NCBI RefSeq assembly: GCF_003627815.1
Contig: NZ_CP032698.1
Coordinates: forward strand, 5,766,001-5,830,000
Direction of reading: 5' to 3'
DNA length: 64,000 nt
Source: Streptomyces hundungensis
GTDB taxonomy: Bacteria > Actinomycetota > Actinomycetes > Streptomycetales > Streptomycetaceae
Shown here in pieces: positions 34,813 to 42,251 of this stretch; within the stretch, counting starts at the first letter, position 1; every line of letters starts with the position of its first letter. The notes under the pieces were generated by a model. It searched no databases. It saw only the letters and a list, made by a program, of their open reading frames with translations, and was not told where the DNA came from. Position numbers and translations under genes: made by a program.

Positions 34813-37380
34813 TTGGGGACCGAGGCAGTCGGCCGCGCGGAAAGACCGGTGCGCGGGCAGGGGCATGACCTGGGGCGATGCGCGAGAAACGACGCGGTCG
34901 GCCGCTGGGCCGCCCTGGGGCGATGCGCGAGAAACGACGCGGTCGGCCGCTGGGCCGCCTTGGGGCGAGGCGCGAGAACCCGCGCGGTCGGCCGCTGGGC
35001 CGTCCTGGGGCGGGGCGCGAGGGCCCGTGTGGGCGGCCGTCGGGCCGGTCCGGCGCTGGCGCGTGGGGACGGCGGCGCGTTGCCGCGGCGGACCGCGGTC
35101 GCCATCACCGCGGGGGTGTTGCTCGGCTTCTTCGTGATCGACGGCAGCCACGTCTGGGCGGAACACCCCTCGGTGTGGCACGGCGCGGCCGCCGTGCTCG
35201 GGTTCGCCGGGATCATGGGGCTTCAACTCGTGCATTCCTTCCCGGGGTTCATCCCCCGGCTCGGGCTCTACCGCTATGCGACCTGGGTGGTGCTCGGACT
35301 GCTCTCGTATGTGCCGGTCGCCGTGTTCGGGGCCGCCTGGGGCGGGATGACCGAGTTCTTCGCGGCCTCCGCCGTGCTGGTCTTCCCGGCGGCGGTGGGC
35401 TGGCCGCTCTTCGCGTGCGCGGTCGCGGGGGAGCTCGTGCTCTTCCACCATCTGCGGTTCGGCGCGGGCGACTTCGTGTACGGCGGGATCGAGGCGGTGC
35501 TGATCCCGCTGGTCGTCATCGGGCTCTCCCGGATGTCCGCCCTGATCGACCGGCTGCACGCCTCGCGCGAGGAGCTGTCCCGGCTGGCGGTGGCGGGGGA
35601 GCGGTTACGGTTCGCGCGCGATCTGCACGAGGTGCTCGGGCTCAGCCTCTCCGCGATCTCCCTCAAGTGCGAACTGGCCCACCGGCTGCTCGCGGACACC
35701 CCCGCCCGGGCGCAGGAGGAGGTCGGCGAGGTGCTGCGCACCGCGCGCAAGGCGCTCGCCGACATACGGTCGGTCAGTCGCGGCTACCGCCAGATGTCCC
35801 TCTCGGACGAGGCGAACGCGGCGGTCTCGATGCTCTCGGCGGCGGGGATCGACACCACCGTGCGCCACCGCTGCGGCGAACTGCCCGCGACCGTGGACAC
35901 CGTCCTCGCCACCGCGCTCGGCGAGGGCCTGACCAACATGCTGCGGCACAGCAAGGCCGAGCGCTGTGTGATCACCACCGAGCGCGGCGGCGGCGTCGCC
36001 GTACTCGTCCTCGCCAACGACGGTGTGGGCGGCGGCCGTTGGGCCCGGCCCGAGCCGCGCAGCGGTCTCGCGGCCCTCGACTCCCGGCTGCGCGAGCTCG
36101 GCGGCACCCTGACCCACGGGGCCGACGGCCGGGGCTGGTTCAGGCTGCGTGCGGTCGTCCCGCTGCGCCAGGAGGCCGTGGCGCAGAGCACCGGGTGCCC
36201 GGCCCGGCGCGGCCCGAGCGGCGACCGGCGCAGGGCGGCACGCGCCGGGCAGACCGATGTGATGCCCCGCGCGGCCGGCGCGATCACCCTCGCGGTGCTG
36301 GTCGGCTACTTCCTCGCGTACTCCGCCGAAGGCTGGTCCTACGCCCCGTACGCGCACGGGCTGCCCACCGTCGAGCTCTGCCTGCTCGGCTCGCTCGCGC
36401 TCCAGCTCGCCGAGTCCTTCCACTGGCGCCACTCCTGGGGGCCGCGCTGGCGGGGCCCGGTCCGGTACGGGGCGCTGGGGGCGCAGGCGCTGCTCCAGTT
36501 CGTGCCGTTCCTGGCGTTCGGAGAGCAGTGGGCGGGGCTGCCCGGTTTCCTCGCCGGGTCCGCGCTGCTCGCCCTGCCCTCGGTCGTCGCCTGGCCGGTC
36601 GTCGTCCTGGTCACCGCCGCGAGCGGCGCCGCCCAGTACGCGGTGGGCGTATCCGCACAGGACGTGATCTACGAGGCCGCGTACACCCCGATCTGTGCGG
36701 TGGTCGTCTTCGGGCTGACCAGGATGGCCCAGCTGGCCACCGAACTCCACCGCTCCCGCACCGCGATCGCCCGGCTCGCGGTGACCACCGAGCGGCTCCG
36801 CTTCGCGCGCGACCTGCACGATCTGCTCGGGTTCAGCCTCTCGGCGATCACGCTCAAGTGCGAGCTGGTACGCCGCCTCGCGCCGACCCGGCCCCTCCAG
36901 GCGCGGCACGAGCTGACCGAGGTGCTCGGCATCGTCCGCGAGGCGCTCGCCGATGTGCGGACCGTGGCGGGCGGCAGTCTGCGGATGTGTCTGACCGACG
37001 AGACCGAGCACGCCATCGCCATGCTCACCGGCGCCGGCATCCACGCCACCGTCCGCCTCGACTGCGGCGAGCTGCCCCATGAGGTGGAGACCGTGCTCGC
37101 CACGATGGTCCGCGAGGGCCTCACCAATATGCTGCGGCACAGCACGCCGGAGTGCTGCGAGATCACCGCCGAGCGGACGGCGGGCGCGGTACGGCTCACC
37201 CTCGTCAACGACGGCGCCCACGGGGTGGGCGAGGCCGTGTTCGCCGCCCGGGTGGGCGGCGGCAGCGGGATCGGCAATCTCACCACCCGGGTCGAGGCGG
37301 TCAACGGCCGCCTCACGGCGGGGCCCCGGCCCGACGGCCGGTTCGAGCTGCGCGCCGAGGTGGCGCTGCTCGCGGCGTGA
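34813..37380 (+). CDS. Double-module sensor histidine kinase, paralogue with repeat-rich N-terminus and TTA codon
   Basis: 855 residues, same two-kinase plan as its upstream neighbour. Phospho-acceptors are His272 (ARDLHEVLGLSLSAISLK) and His669 (ARDLHDLLGFSLSAITLK); N-boxes are EGLTNMLRHSKA and EGLTNMLRHSTP. The start is taken as TTG 34813 because ACGGGGGAGAC before it mirrors the upstream kinase; GTG 34705 is possible. Residues 20-80 come from a 45-bp tandem repeat and are Arg/Ala/Gly-rich. An in-frame TTA codon (35605-35607, Leu265) makes translation depend on bldA tRNA; the paralogue has CTG there. Probably arose by duplication of a whole double-kinase gene. Confidence 0.88.
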   Translation: MGTEAVGRAERPVRGQGHDLGRCARNDAVGRWAALGRCARNDAVGRWAALGRGARTRAVGRWAVLGRGARARVGGRRAGPALARGDGGALPRRTAVAITAGVLLGFFVIDGSHVWAEHPSVWHGAAAVLGFAGIMGLQLVHSFPGFIPRLGLYRYATWVVLGLLSYVPVAVFGAAWGGMTEFFAASAVLVFPAAVGWPLFACAVAGELVLFHHLRFGAGDFVYGGIEAVLIPLVVIGLSRMSALIDRLHASREELSRLAVAGERLRFARDLHEVLGLSLSAISLKCELAHRLLADTPARAQEEVGEVLRTARKALADIRSVSRGYRQMSLSDEANAAVSMLSAAGIDTTVRHRCGELPATVDTVLATALGEGLTNMLRHSKAERCVITTERGGGVAVLVLANDGVGGGRWARPEPRSGLAALDSRLRELGGTLTHGADGRGWFRLRAVVPLRQEAVAQSTGCPARRGPSGDRRRAARAGQTDVMPRAAGAITLAVLVGYFLAYSAEGWSYAPYAHGLPTVELCLLGSLALQLAESFHWRHSWGPRWRGPVRYGALGAQALLQFVPFLAFGEQWAGLPGFLAGSALLALPSVVAWPVVVLVTAASGAAQYAVGVSAQDVIYEAAYTPICAVVVFGLTRMAQLATELHRSRTAIARLAVTTERLRFARDLHDLLGFSLSAITLKCELVRRLAPTRPLQARHELTEVLGIVREALADVRTVAGGSLRMCLTDETEHAIAMLTGAGIHATVRLDCGELPHEVETVLATMVREGLTNMLRHSTPECCEITAERTAGAVRLTLVNDGAHGVGEAVFAARVGGGSGIGNLTTRVEAVNGRLTAGPRPDGRFELRAEVALLAA
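34876..35050 (+). repeat. 45-bp tandem repeat inside kinase N-terminus
   Basis: Nearly four copies of a 45-bp unit starting CGATGCGCGAGAAACGACGC. Copies 1 and 2 differ by one base, copy 3 by several, and copy 4 is diverged. 45 is a multiple of 3, so the frame is kept and the protein repeats a 15-residue motif containing NDAVGRWAALGR. Confidence 0.9.
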
Positions 37381-37391
37381 GCGCACGGCAA

Positions 37392-37438
37392 GCAGCCGGC
37401 CCCGGCAGAGCAGAAACGATTCGGCCGGGGTCGGCTGC
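37392..37438. terminator. Bidirectional hairpin between kinase and response regulator
   Basis: 15-bp stem GCAGCCGGCCCCGGC / GCCGGGGTCGGCTGC (one G-U pair) between the convergent kinase and regulator genes. Confidence 0.75.
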
Positions 37439-37476
37439 GGGACTGCATCCCGGGGGTCTTGTCCCGGGCCGAGCGA

Positions 37477-38091
37477 TCAGACCGAGTGCAACCAGCCCGC
37501 CTCGCGGGCGATCCGGATCGCATCGACCCGGTTACGCGCGTTGAGTTTGCTGACGGCCGAGGTCAGATAGTTGCGTACGGTGCCGGACGACAGATGGAGC
37601 CGGGACGCGATCTGGCCGGCCTCCATGCCCCCCGAGGCGAGTTGCAGCACCTCCCGCTCGCGGTCGGTGAGCGGGGAGGGGCCGGAGTCCAGGGTGGCGA
37701 GCGCCAGTTGCGGGTCGATGACCCGCTCGCCCGCCGCCACCTGACGGATCGCGGCGCAGAGGCTGTCGGGGTCGGAGTCCTTCGGGAGGAAGCCGGAGAC
37801 ATGGGCGGCCAGCGCCCGTCTGAGGTTTCCCGGTCTGCCCAGGCTGGTCAGGATGAGCGTGCGGCACTCCGGTACCGAGGTGTGCAATCCGGCCGCGGCG
37901 GTGATCCCGTCGGTGCCGGGCAGATCGATGTCGAGAACGGCGACATCCGGCCGCATCGCCATCGCGGTCGGCACGATGTCCGTGCCCGACGACAGCTCGG
38001 CCACCACTTCCAGATCGGGCTCCAGTTCAATGAGCGACACCAATGCCTTGCGTAGCATATGCATGTCTTCGGCAATCAGAACGCGCACCAT
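37477..38091 (-). CDS. NarL/DesR-type response regulator
   Basis: 204 residues. Receiver domain (1-about 120): acidic pair Glu8/Asp9, phosphorylation site Asp54 in VAVLDIDLPGTDG, Thr82, Lys104 in FLPKDSDP. LuxR-type helix-turn-helix (about 140-200): PLTDREREVLQLASGGMEAG and LSSGTVRNYLTSAVSKLNAR. It is convergent with two double-module kinases of the matching HisKA_3 class and is the only regulator near them, so all four kinase modules may act on it. Its targets are not visible here; the RiPP-like genes are candidates. Confidence 0.93.
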   Translation of the reverse strand: MVRVLIAEDMHMLRKALVSLIELEPDLEVVAELSSGTDIVPTAMAMRPDVAVLDIDLPGTDGITAAAGLHTSVPECRTLILTSLGRPGNLRRALAAHVSGFLPKDSDPDSLCAAIRQVAAGERVIDPQLALATLDSGPSPLTDREREVLQLASGGMEAGQIASRLHLSSGTVRNYLTSAVSKLNARNRVDAIRIAREAGWLHSV

Positions 38092-38236
38092 GGTGCCCCC
38101 CGTTGTGCTGGATCATGGGTCGGTCGTAGCGATTATGCAATAGGCGGAGGCCGGGATCCGGGGCCGAACCCAAACGGGCACATGCCGTTTCAGGACCGGT
38201 ACGCGTGATTGCGCACCCGCGCCTTTCAGCCAGAAC

Positions 38237-38268
38237 CCGACCACGGCTCAAGTGGCCGCTCCCATCCT
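38237..38268 (+). promoter_or_regulatory. Candidate SARP-type promoter of the mini-ORF/38360 gene
   Basis: CCGACCA, 4 bp, TCAAGTG, 8 bp, CATCCT, ending 48 nt before GTG 38317. The second heptamer is good, the first weak; the hexamer resembles CACCCT at 7828. Confidence 0.45.
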
Positions 38269-38316
38269 CCCTCCACCCAGGCGCCGTCCGGCGGCCAGGG
38301 GGAAGGGAGAGGTGAC

Positions 38317-38358
38317 GTGAACATGAACGGACACCCCAGCTCGGAAGGTGTTCTCTGA
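38317..38358 (+). CDS. 13-codon mini-ORF with strong ribosome site
   Basis: GTG start (or ATG at 38323) directly behind GGAAGGGAGAGGTGAC, encoding MNMNGHPSSEGVL and stopping one base before the next ATG. It could be a leader peptide that couples translation of the 111-residue gene, or a tiny functional peptide. Supported only by the ribosome site and the tight junction. Confidence 0.35.
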   Translation: MNMNGHPSSEGVL

Positions 38359-38359
38359 C

Positions 38360-38695
38360 ATGGCCGGCCGGAAGAACAGGGACGTTCCGGACGGCCCGGA
38401 GGGCTCCGGGCGCCGCCCCAAGGGCCGCTGGCGTCGCCTCATCGGCCGCTGTCTGCGACCCGTGGGCGAGGCCCTCATGGTGCACGGCGGCGTCGACATG
38501 TATCTGACCGCGGCCGACGGCAACCGGGCCCGTCTGCACTCGCTCGACAGCGGCTTCCGTCTGATGCTGCGCACCGACGCCGACGGCCCGCCGCCCGGCC
38601 ACCCCGAGCGGCTGCGCCCCGACGTCCCGCTCACCCGCCAGGAACTCGCGCTCCTTCAGGACCTGTTGAACGAGGTGCCCGGACACAGAAGATGA
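38360..38695 (+). CDS. Small protein of unknown function
   Basis: 111 residues from the ATG that follows the mini-ORF stop. The first 30 residues are basic (MAGRKNRDVPDGPEGSGRRP; KGRWRRLIGRCLRPVG). A middle segment VHGGVDMYLTAADGNRARLH looks like paired strands, and the end, LTRQELALLQDLLNEVPGHR, is a likely helix. I recognise no family, signal peptide or membrane span. There is no DSL motif, so it is not a carrier protein for the ligase that follows. It lies in front of the FAAL operon but that operon has its own promoter box. Confidence 0.6.
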   Translation: MAGRKNRDVPDGPEGSGRRPKGRWRRLIGRCLRPVGEALMVHGGVDMYLTAADGNRARLHSLDSGFRLMLRTDADGPPPGHPERLRPDVPLTRQELALLQDLLNEVPGHRR

Positions 38696-38725
38696 GCGGC
38701 CCGGCCGCCGCAGCACAGTTGATCT

Positions 38726-38757
38726 TCAAGTACCCGTCGAGGGCGGAGGAACAGAGT
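38726..38757 (+). promoter_or_regulatory. SARP-type promoter of the FAAL operon
   Basis: TCAAGTA, 4 bp, TCGAGGG, 8 bp, CAGAGT, ending 40 nt before the ATG at 38798. Both heptamers fit the consensus and the spacing is exact, so the operon probably belongs to the polyketide regulon although it lies 10 kb beyond the SARP gene. Confidence 0.65.
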
Positions 38758-38797
38758 AGGAGGACCAACCATCCGTCCGAGCACCAGGGAGCAGAGG

Positions 38798-40513
38798 ATG
38801 ACCCCAGCGAAGAGCTTCACGCAGGCACTGGCGGCCCGGTTCGCCGAGGGAGCCGCACGGACCGCTCTGCTCTGCCTGGACGGTGAGGGCACCGCCGACG
38901 CGCACACCTACCGGGAACTCGACGCGCGGGCCAGGTCCGTCGCGGCCGCGCTGCTGCGCCGCCGCACGGCCGGCCGGCCCGTCCTGATCTCCATGGACGG
39001 CGGCCCGCACACCGTGGCCGCCCTGCTCGGCTGCCTGTACGCGGGGGCGGTCGCCGTCCCCGTACCACCGCCGGACGCCTCACGGGCCGCCGCGGAACGC
39101 ACCCACGCCATCGCCACCGAAACCGACGCCGCCGTCCTGCTCACCGAATCCGCGCACGCCCCCGAACTGTCCCGCCGCCTCGCCGAGGCCGGGCGCTCCG
39201 CGGTGGTGTGCCTGGCCGTCGACTGCCTGCCCGAGGACGGCGCCGACTGGACACCCCCCGCCCTGGACGGCGCCGACACCGCGCTGCTCCAGTACACCTC
39301 AGGCTCCACCGCCGCCCCGCGCGGCGTCCAGGTCACCCACGCCAACCTCCTCGCCACCATGGAGGCCCTGCGCGCCACCCTCGGCACCGATCAGGACTCC
39401 CGCATCGGCGGCTGGCTCCCGCTCCACCACGACCTCGGCCTCATCGGCCAGCTCCTGCACCCGCTCTGGCTCGGCGCCACCGCCGTCCTGATGCCCGGGC
39501 GCCGGTTCGCCGCCGACCCGCTGAGCTGGCTGCGCGAGGTGGCCCGGCACGGCGTCACCGTCACCGCCGCCCCCGACTCCGCGTACGCCCGCTGCCTGGC
39601 CGAAGCCACCGACGACGACCTCGCGGGCCTCGACCTCAGCGCCCTGACCACCGCCGTCAACGCCTCCGAGCCGGTCTCCGCCGTCACCCTCAGCGCCTTC
39701 GCCCACCGCTTCACCGCCGCGGGCCTGCGCCCCGGTGTGCTCGCCGCCGGATACGGGCTCGCCGAGGCCACCCTCCTGGTCAGCCTCGCCGACCGGGTGC
39801 CGCCCGCGCCGGCCACCGTCTCCGCCGAAGGCCTGGAGCGGGGCGAGCTGACGCCGCCGGTGCCGGGCCACCCGGTGCGGGCCCTGGCGGGCTGCGGACC
39901 CGCGCGGGGCGTCACCGTGCGCATCGTCGACCCGGAAAGCCGCGCGGTGCTGCCCGACGGGTCGGTCGGTGAGATCTGGGTGCGCGGCGAGACCGTCGCC
40001 GACGGCTACTGGCGCCGCCCCCTGGAGACCGCCGCCACCTTCGGGCACGCCACCACCTCGGGCGAGTACGGCTTTCTGCGCACCGGCGACCTCGGCGCGC
40101 TGCGCGACGGCGAGCTGTATCTGACCGGCCGCATCAAGGACGCCCTGCTCGTCGACGGCCGCACCCTCCACCCCCAGGAGGCGGAACGCCAACTCGCCCA
40201 GTCCGGCGCCCCGTTCGGCTCCGCGGTGGTCCTGTCCACACCCGCCGAGCACGAGGAGATCGTGGCCATCCAGGAGATCCGGGGCGCCGGCTGGAGCCGG
40301 CGCCAGCTCGCCGACCTCGCCGAGCGGGTGCGCGGCTGCCTCCACGAGGAGTTCGGCGCCTCGCTCGGCGGCGTGGTCCTGGTCCGGCCCGGCACAGTGC
40401 GCCGCACCACCAGCGGCAAGGTCCGCCGCTCGCTCATGCGCGAGCTCTATCTGCGCGGCGAACTGCGCCCGCTGTACGCATCGGCGCCGCCGTACGCGGC
40501 GGAAGGAGGCTGA
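38798..40513 (+). CDS. Fatty-acyl-AMP ligase (FAAL family)
   Basis: 571-residue ANL enzyme that activates a fatty or other carboxylic acid as acyl-AMP and loads it on a carrier protein. Motifs: LLQYTSGSTAAPRGVQVTH (Arg where most have Lys), GWLPLHHDLGLIGQLL (the FAAL-typical PxxHDMGL-like stretch), AGYGLAEATLLVS, FLRTGDLGALRDGELYLTG, RIKDALLVDGRTLHPQEAE and the end RRTTSGKVRRS. These are FAAL rather than acyl-CoA synthetase features. No carrier protein is encoded in the operon; the ACP at 23.3 kb and the NRPS PCP are the nearest candidates. It leads an operon of three. Confidence 0.9.
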   Translation: MTPAKSFTQALAARFAEGAARTALLCLDGEGTADAHTYRELDARARSVAAALLRRRTAGRPVLISMDGGPHTVAALLGCLYAGAVAVPVPPPDASRAAAERTHAIATETDAAVLLTESAHAPELSRRLAEAGRSAVVCLAVDCLPEDGADWTPPALDGADTALLQYTSGSTAAPRGVQVTHANLLATMEALRATLGTDQDSRIGGWLPLHHDLGLIGQLLHPLWLGATAVLMPGRRFAADPLSWLREVARHGVTVTAAPDSAYARCLAEATDDDLAGLDLSALTTAVNASEPVSAVTLSAFAHRFTAAGLRPGVLAAGYGLAEATLLVSLADRVPPAPATVSAEGLERGELTPPVPGHPVRALAGCGPARGVTVRIVDPESRAVLPDGSVGEIWVRGETVADGYWRRPLETAATFGHATTSGEYGFLRTGDLGALRDGELYLTGRIKDALLVDGRTLHPQEAERQLAQSGAPFGSAVVLSTPAEHEEIVAIQEIRGAGWSRRQLADLAERVRGCLHEEFGASLGGVVLVRPGTVRRTTSGKVRRSLMRELYLRGELRPLYASAPPYAAEGG

Positions 40514-40517
40514 GCCC

Positions 40518-42251
40518 ATGCCCATCGCCGCCGTCCGGGTCACCGACCCGGACGTACGCCACCGCGCCGAGCGGCTCGAATTCCGCTTCGGCGACCCCTG
40601 CGACCCGGCCAACCCGCTGGGCTTCCGCGCCCTGCTCGCCGCCGACAGCGACAGCGAACTCCTGGGCGCCGCCGAGGAGTTGCTCGACGAGGAGGGCTTC
40701 GGCGCCGAACTGGTGCCGCTCGCGCTCGGCGGCCGGCTGCGCGACGCCGACCAGCTGATGCGGATGCTGCGCCCGGTCTTCCGCCGCGATGTCGCCCTCG
40801 CCTTCGGCTACGGCATCACCTCGCTGTTCGCCGCCGCGCCGGTCTTCGCCGCCGGCTCGCCCGACCAGCGCGCGAGCGTGGCCCGGCTGCTCGTGTCGGG
40901 CGGCCGCGCGGCCATCGTGCACCGCTCGCTCGCCCACGGCACCGCGATGCTGCGCGGCGAACTCGGCGCGATGCAGTACTCCGGCGGCTTCGTCCTGGAC
41001 GGACGCAAGGACGTGGTCATCAACGCCGAACGCGCGGGCGCCGTCGTCGCCCACGTCCGCACCGACCCCGCCCCCGGCCCCGCCTCCCACTCCGTCTTCC
41101 TGCTCGACTCGGCTCAACTCCCCGCCGACGGCGTACGGTTGCTGGAGCGGCAGCCCACCACCGGCATGCGCGGCTGCCGCTTCTCGGGGTACGAATTCGA
41201 CCAGTGCGAGGTCCCGGGCGAGGCACTGGTCGGCGAGCTCGGCTCCGGGATACGCCTGGCCCTGCGCACCTTCCAGCTCAACCGCACCCTGATCACCGGC
41301 GCCATCATCGCCTCGGTGGACACCGTGCTGCGCGCCTCCGTACGGGCCGCGCTCGCCGGGGACACCCTCGGCAGACGTCAACGCGGCGTCCTGGCCGGGG
41401 TGTTCGCCGACCTCCTCGCCGGGGACGCCATGGCCACCGCCGTCCTGCGCGCCCTGTCCCTGCTGCCCGGGGCGGCCCATCTCGCCGCGGCCGAACTCAA
41501 ATACCTCGTACCGGACCTGCTCAGGGACGACCTGGAGGAGCTCGCCACGGTGCTCGGCGCCGGAGGCTACAGCCGCGACACCGACCAGGGCATGCTCGGC
41601 AAACTTTTGCGCGACCTGCCCGCCGCCGGGCTCGGGCACGCCGGGACCGCCTCCTGCCAGGCCGTGGTGATCCCCCAACTCCCGGTCCTGGCCCGCCATG
41701 CGTGGGGCCGCGAGGCCGAACCGCCCGCCGCCCTCTTCGACACCACCCAACCCCTGCCCCACCTGGACATCGGCGGCCTCGAAGTGGCGGGCGGCGGCGA
41801 CTTCCTGGCCGCCTCCCTCACCGCATCGGCCGCACGCCTGGCCGACTCGGCGCCCACGGGACCCTACGGCGAGGCGCTCCGTACGATGGCGGCCGCCTTC
41901 CACGCCGATCTGCTCGCGGTGCGCGAGGCGTGCCTGCGCATCGAACCCGGCGACCGGGCCGCGCTCGCGAGCCCCGCCACCGCCGCGCTCGCCGACCGGC
42001 ACTCCGTCCTGTCCGCGGCCGGCGCCGCCCTCGCGGTCTGGGAGCACCACCGGCGCGGCTCCGGCTTCCTCGCCGACCCCGCCTGGCTGGTGCTCGCCCT
42101 GCACCGTTACGGGCGCAGGCTCGGCCTCACCCTTCCTCCGCCGCCACCGGACTGCGTCGACCGGGTGGCGAAGGAGCTGCTGGCGCGCTTTCGCGCCGGC
42201 CGCGGTTTCGATCTCCACGACGCGCCTCTGGCGGAAGCAGGTACCCCATGA
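40518..42251 (+). CDS. Acyl-CoA dehydrogenase family protein
   Basis: 577-residue flavoprotein-like chain. The middle portion (about 110-290) has the acyl-CoA dehydrogenase beta-domain pattern (GGRAAIVHRSLAHGT, GFVLDGRKDVVINAERAGAV) and the C-terminal helical bundle includes LEELATVLGAGGYSRDTDQG followed by GKLLRDLP, the usual place of the catalytic Glu and the conserved Arg-Asp. The N-terminal half and last 150 residues are unusual. Next to a FAAL it probably desaturates a carrier-bound acyl chain. It starts 4 bp after the FAAL stop (GGAAGGAGG) and its stop overlaps the PPTase ATG. Confidence 0.83.
   Translation: MPIAAVRVTDPDVRHRAERLEFRFGDPCDPANPLGFRALLAADSDSELLGAAEELLDEEGFGAELVPLALGGRLRDADQLMRMLRPVFRRDVALAFGYGITSLFAAAPVFAAGSPDQRASVARLLVSGGRAAIVHRSLAHGTAMLRGELGAMQYSGGFVLDGRKDVVINAERAGAVVAHVRTDPAPGPASHSVFLLDSAQLPADGVRLLERQPTTGMRGCRFSGYEFDQCEVPGEALVGELGSGIRLALRTFQLNRTLITGAIIASVDTVLRASVRAALAGDTLGRRQRGVLAGVFADLLAGDAMATAVLRALSLLPGAAHLAAAELKYLVPDLLRDDLEELATVLGAGGYSRDTDQGMLGKLLRDLPAAGLGHAGTASCQAVVIPQLPVLARHAWGREAEPPAALFDTTQPLPHLDIGGLEVAGGGDFLAASLTASAARLADSAPTGPYGEALRTMAAAFHADLLAVREACLRIEPGDRAALASPATAALADRHSVLSAAGAALAVWEHHRRGSGFLADPAWLVLALHRYGRRLGLTLPPPPPDCVDRVAKELLARFRAGRGFDLHDAPLAEAGTP

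Noticed and set aside
38798..40513. FAAL as an NRPS adenylation domain
   Set aside because: The HHDLGL-type motif, the GRIKDALLVDGRTLHPQEAE stretch and the lack of a fused carrier domain fit fatty-acyl-AMP ligases better.
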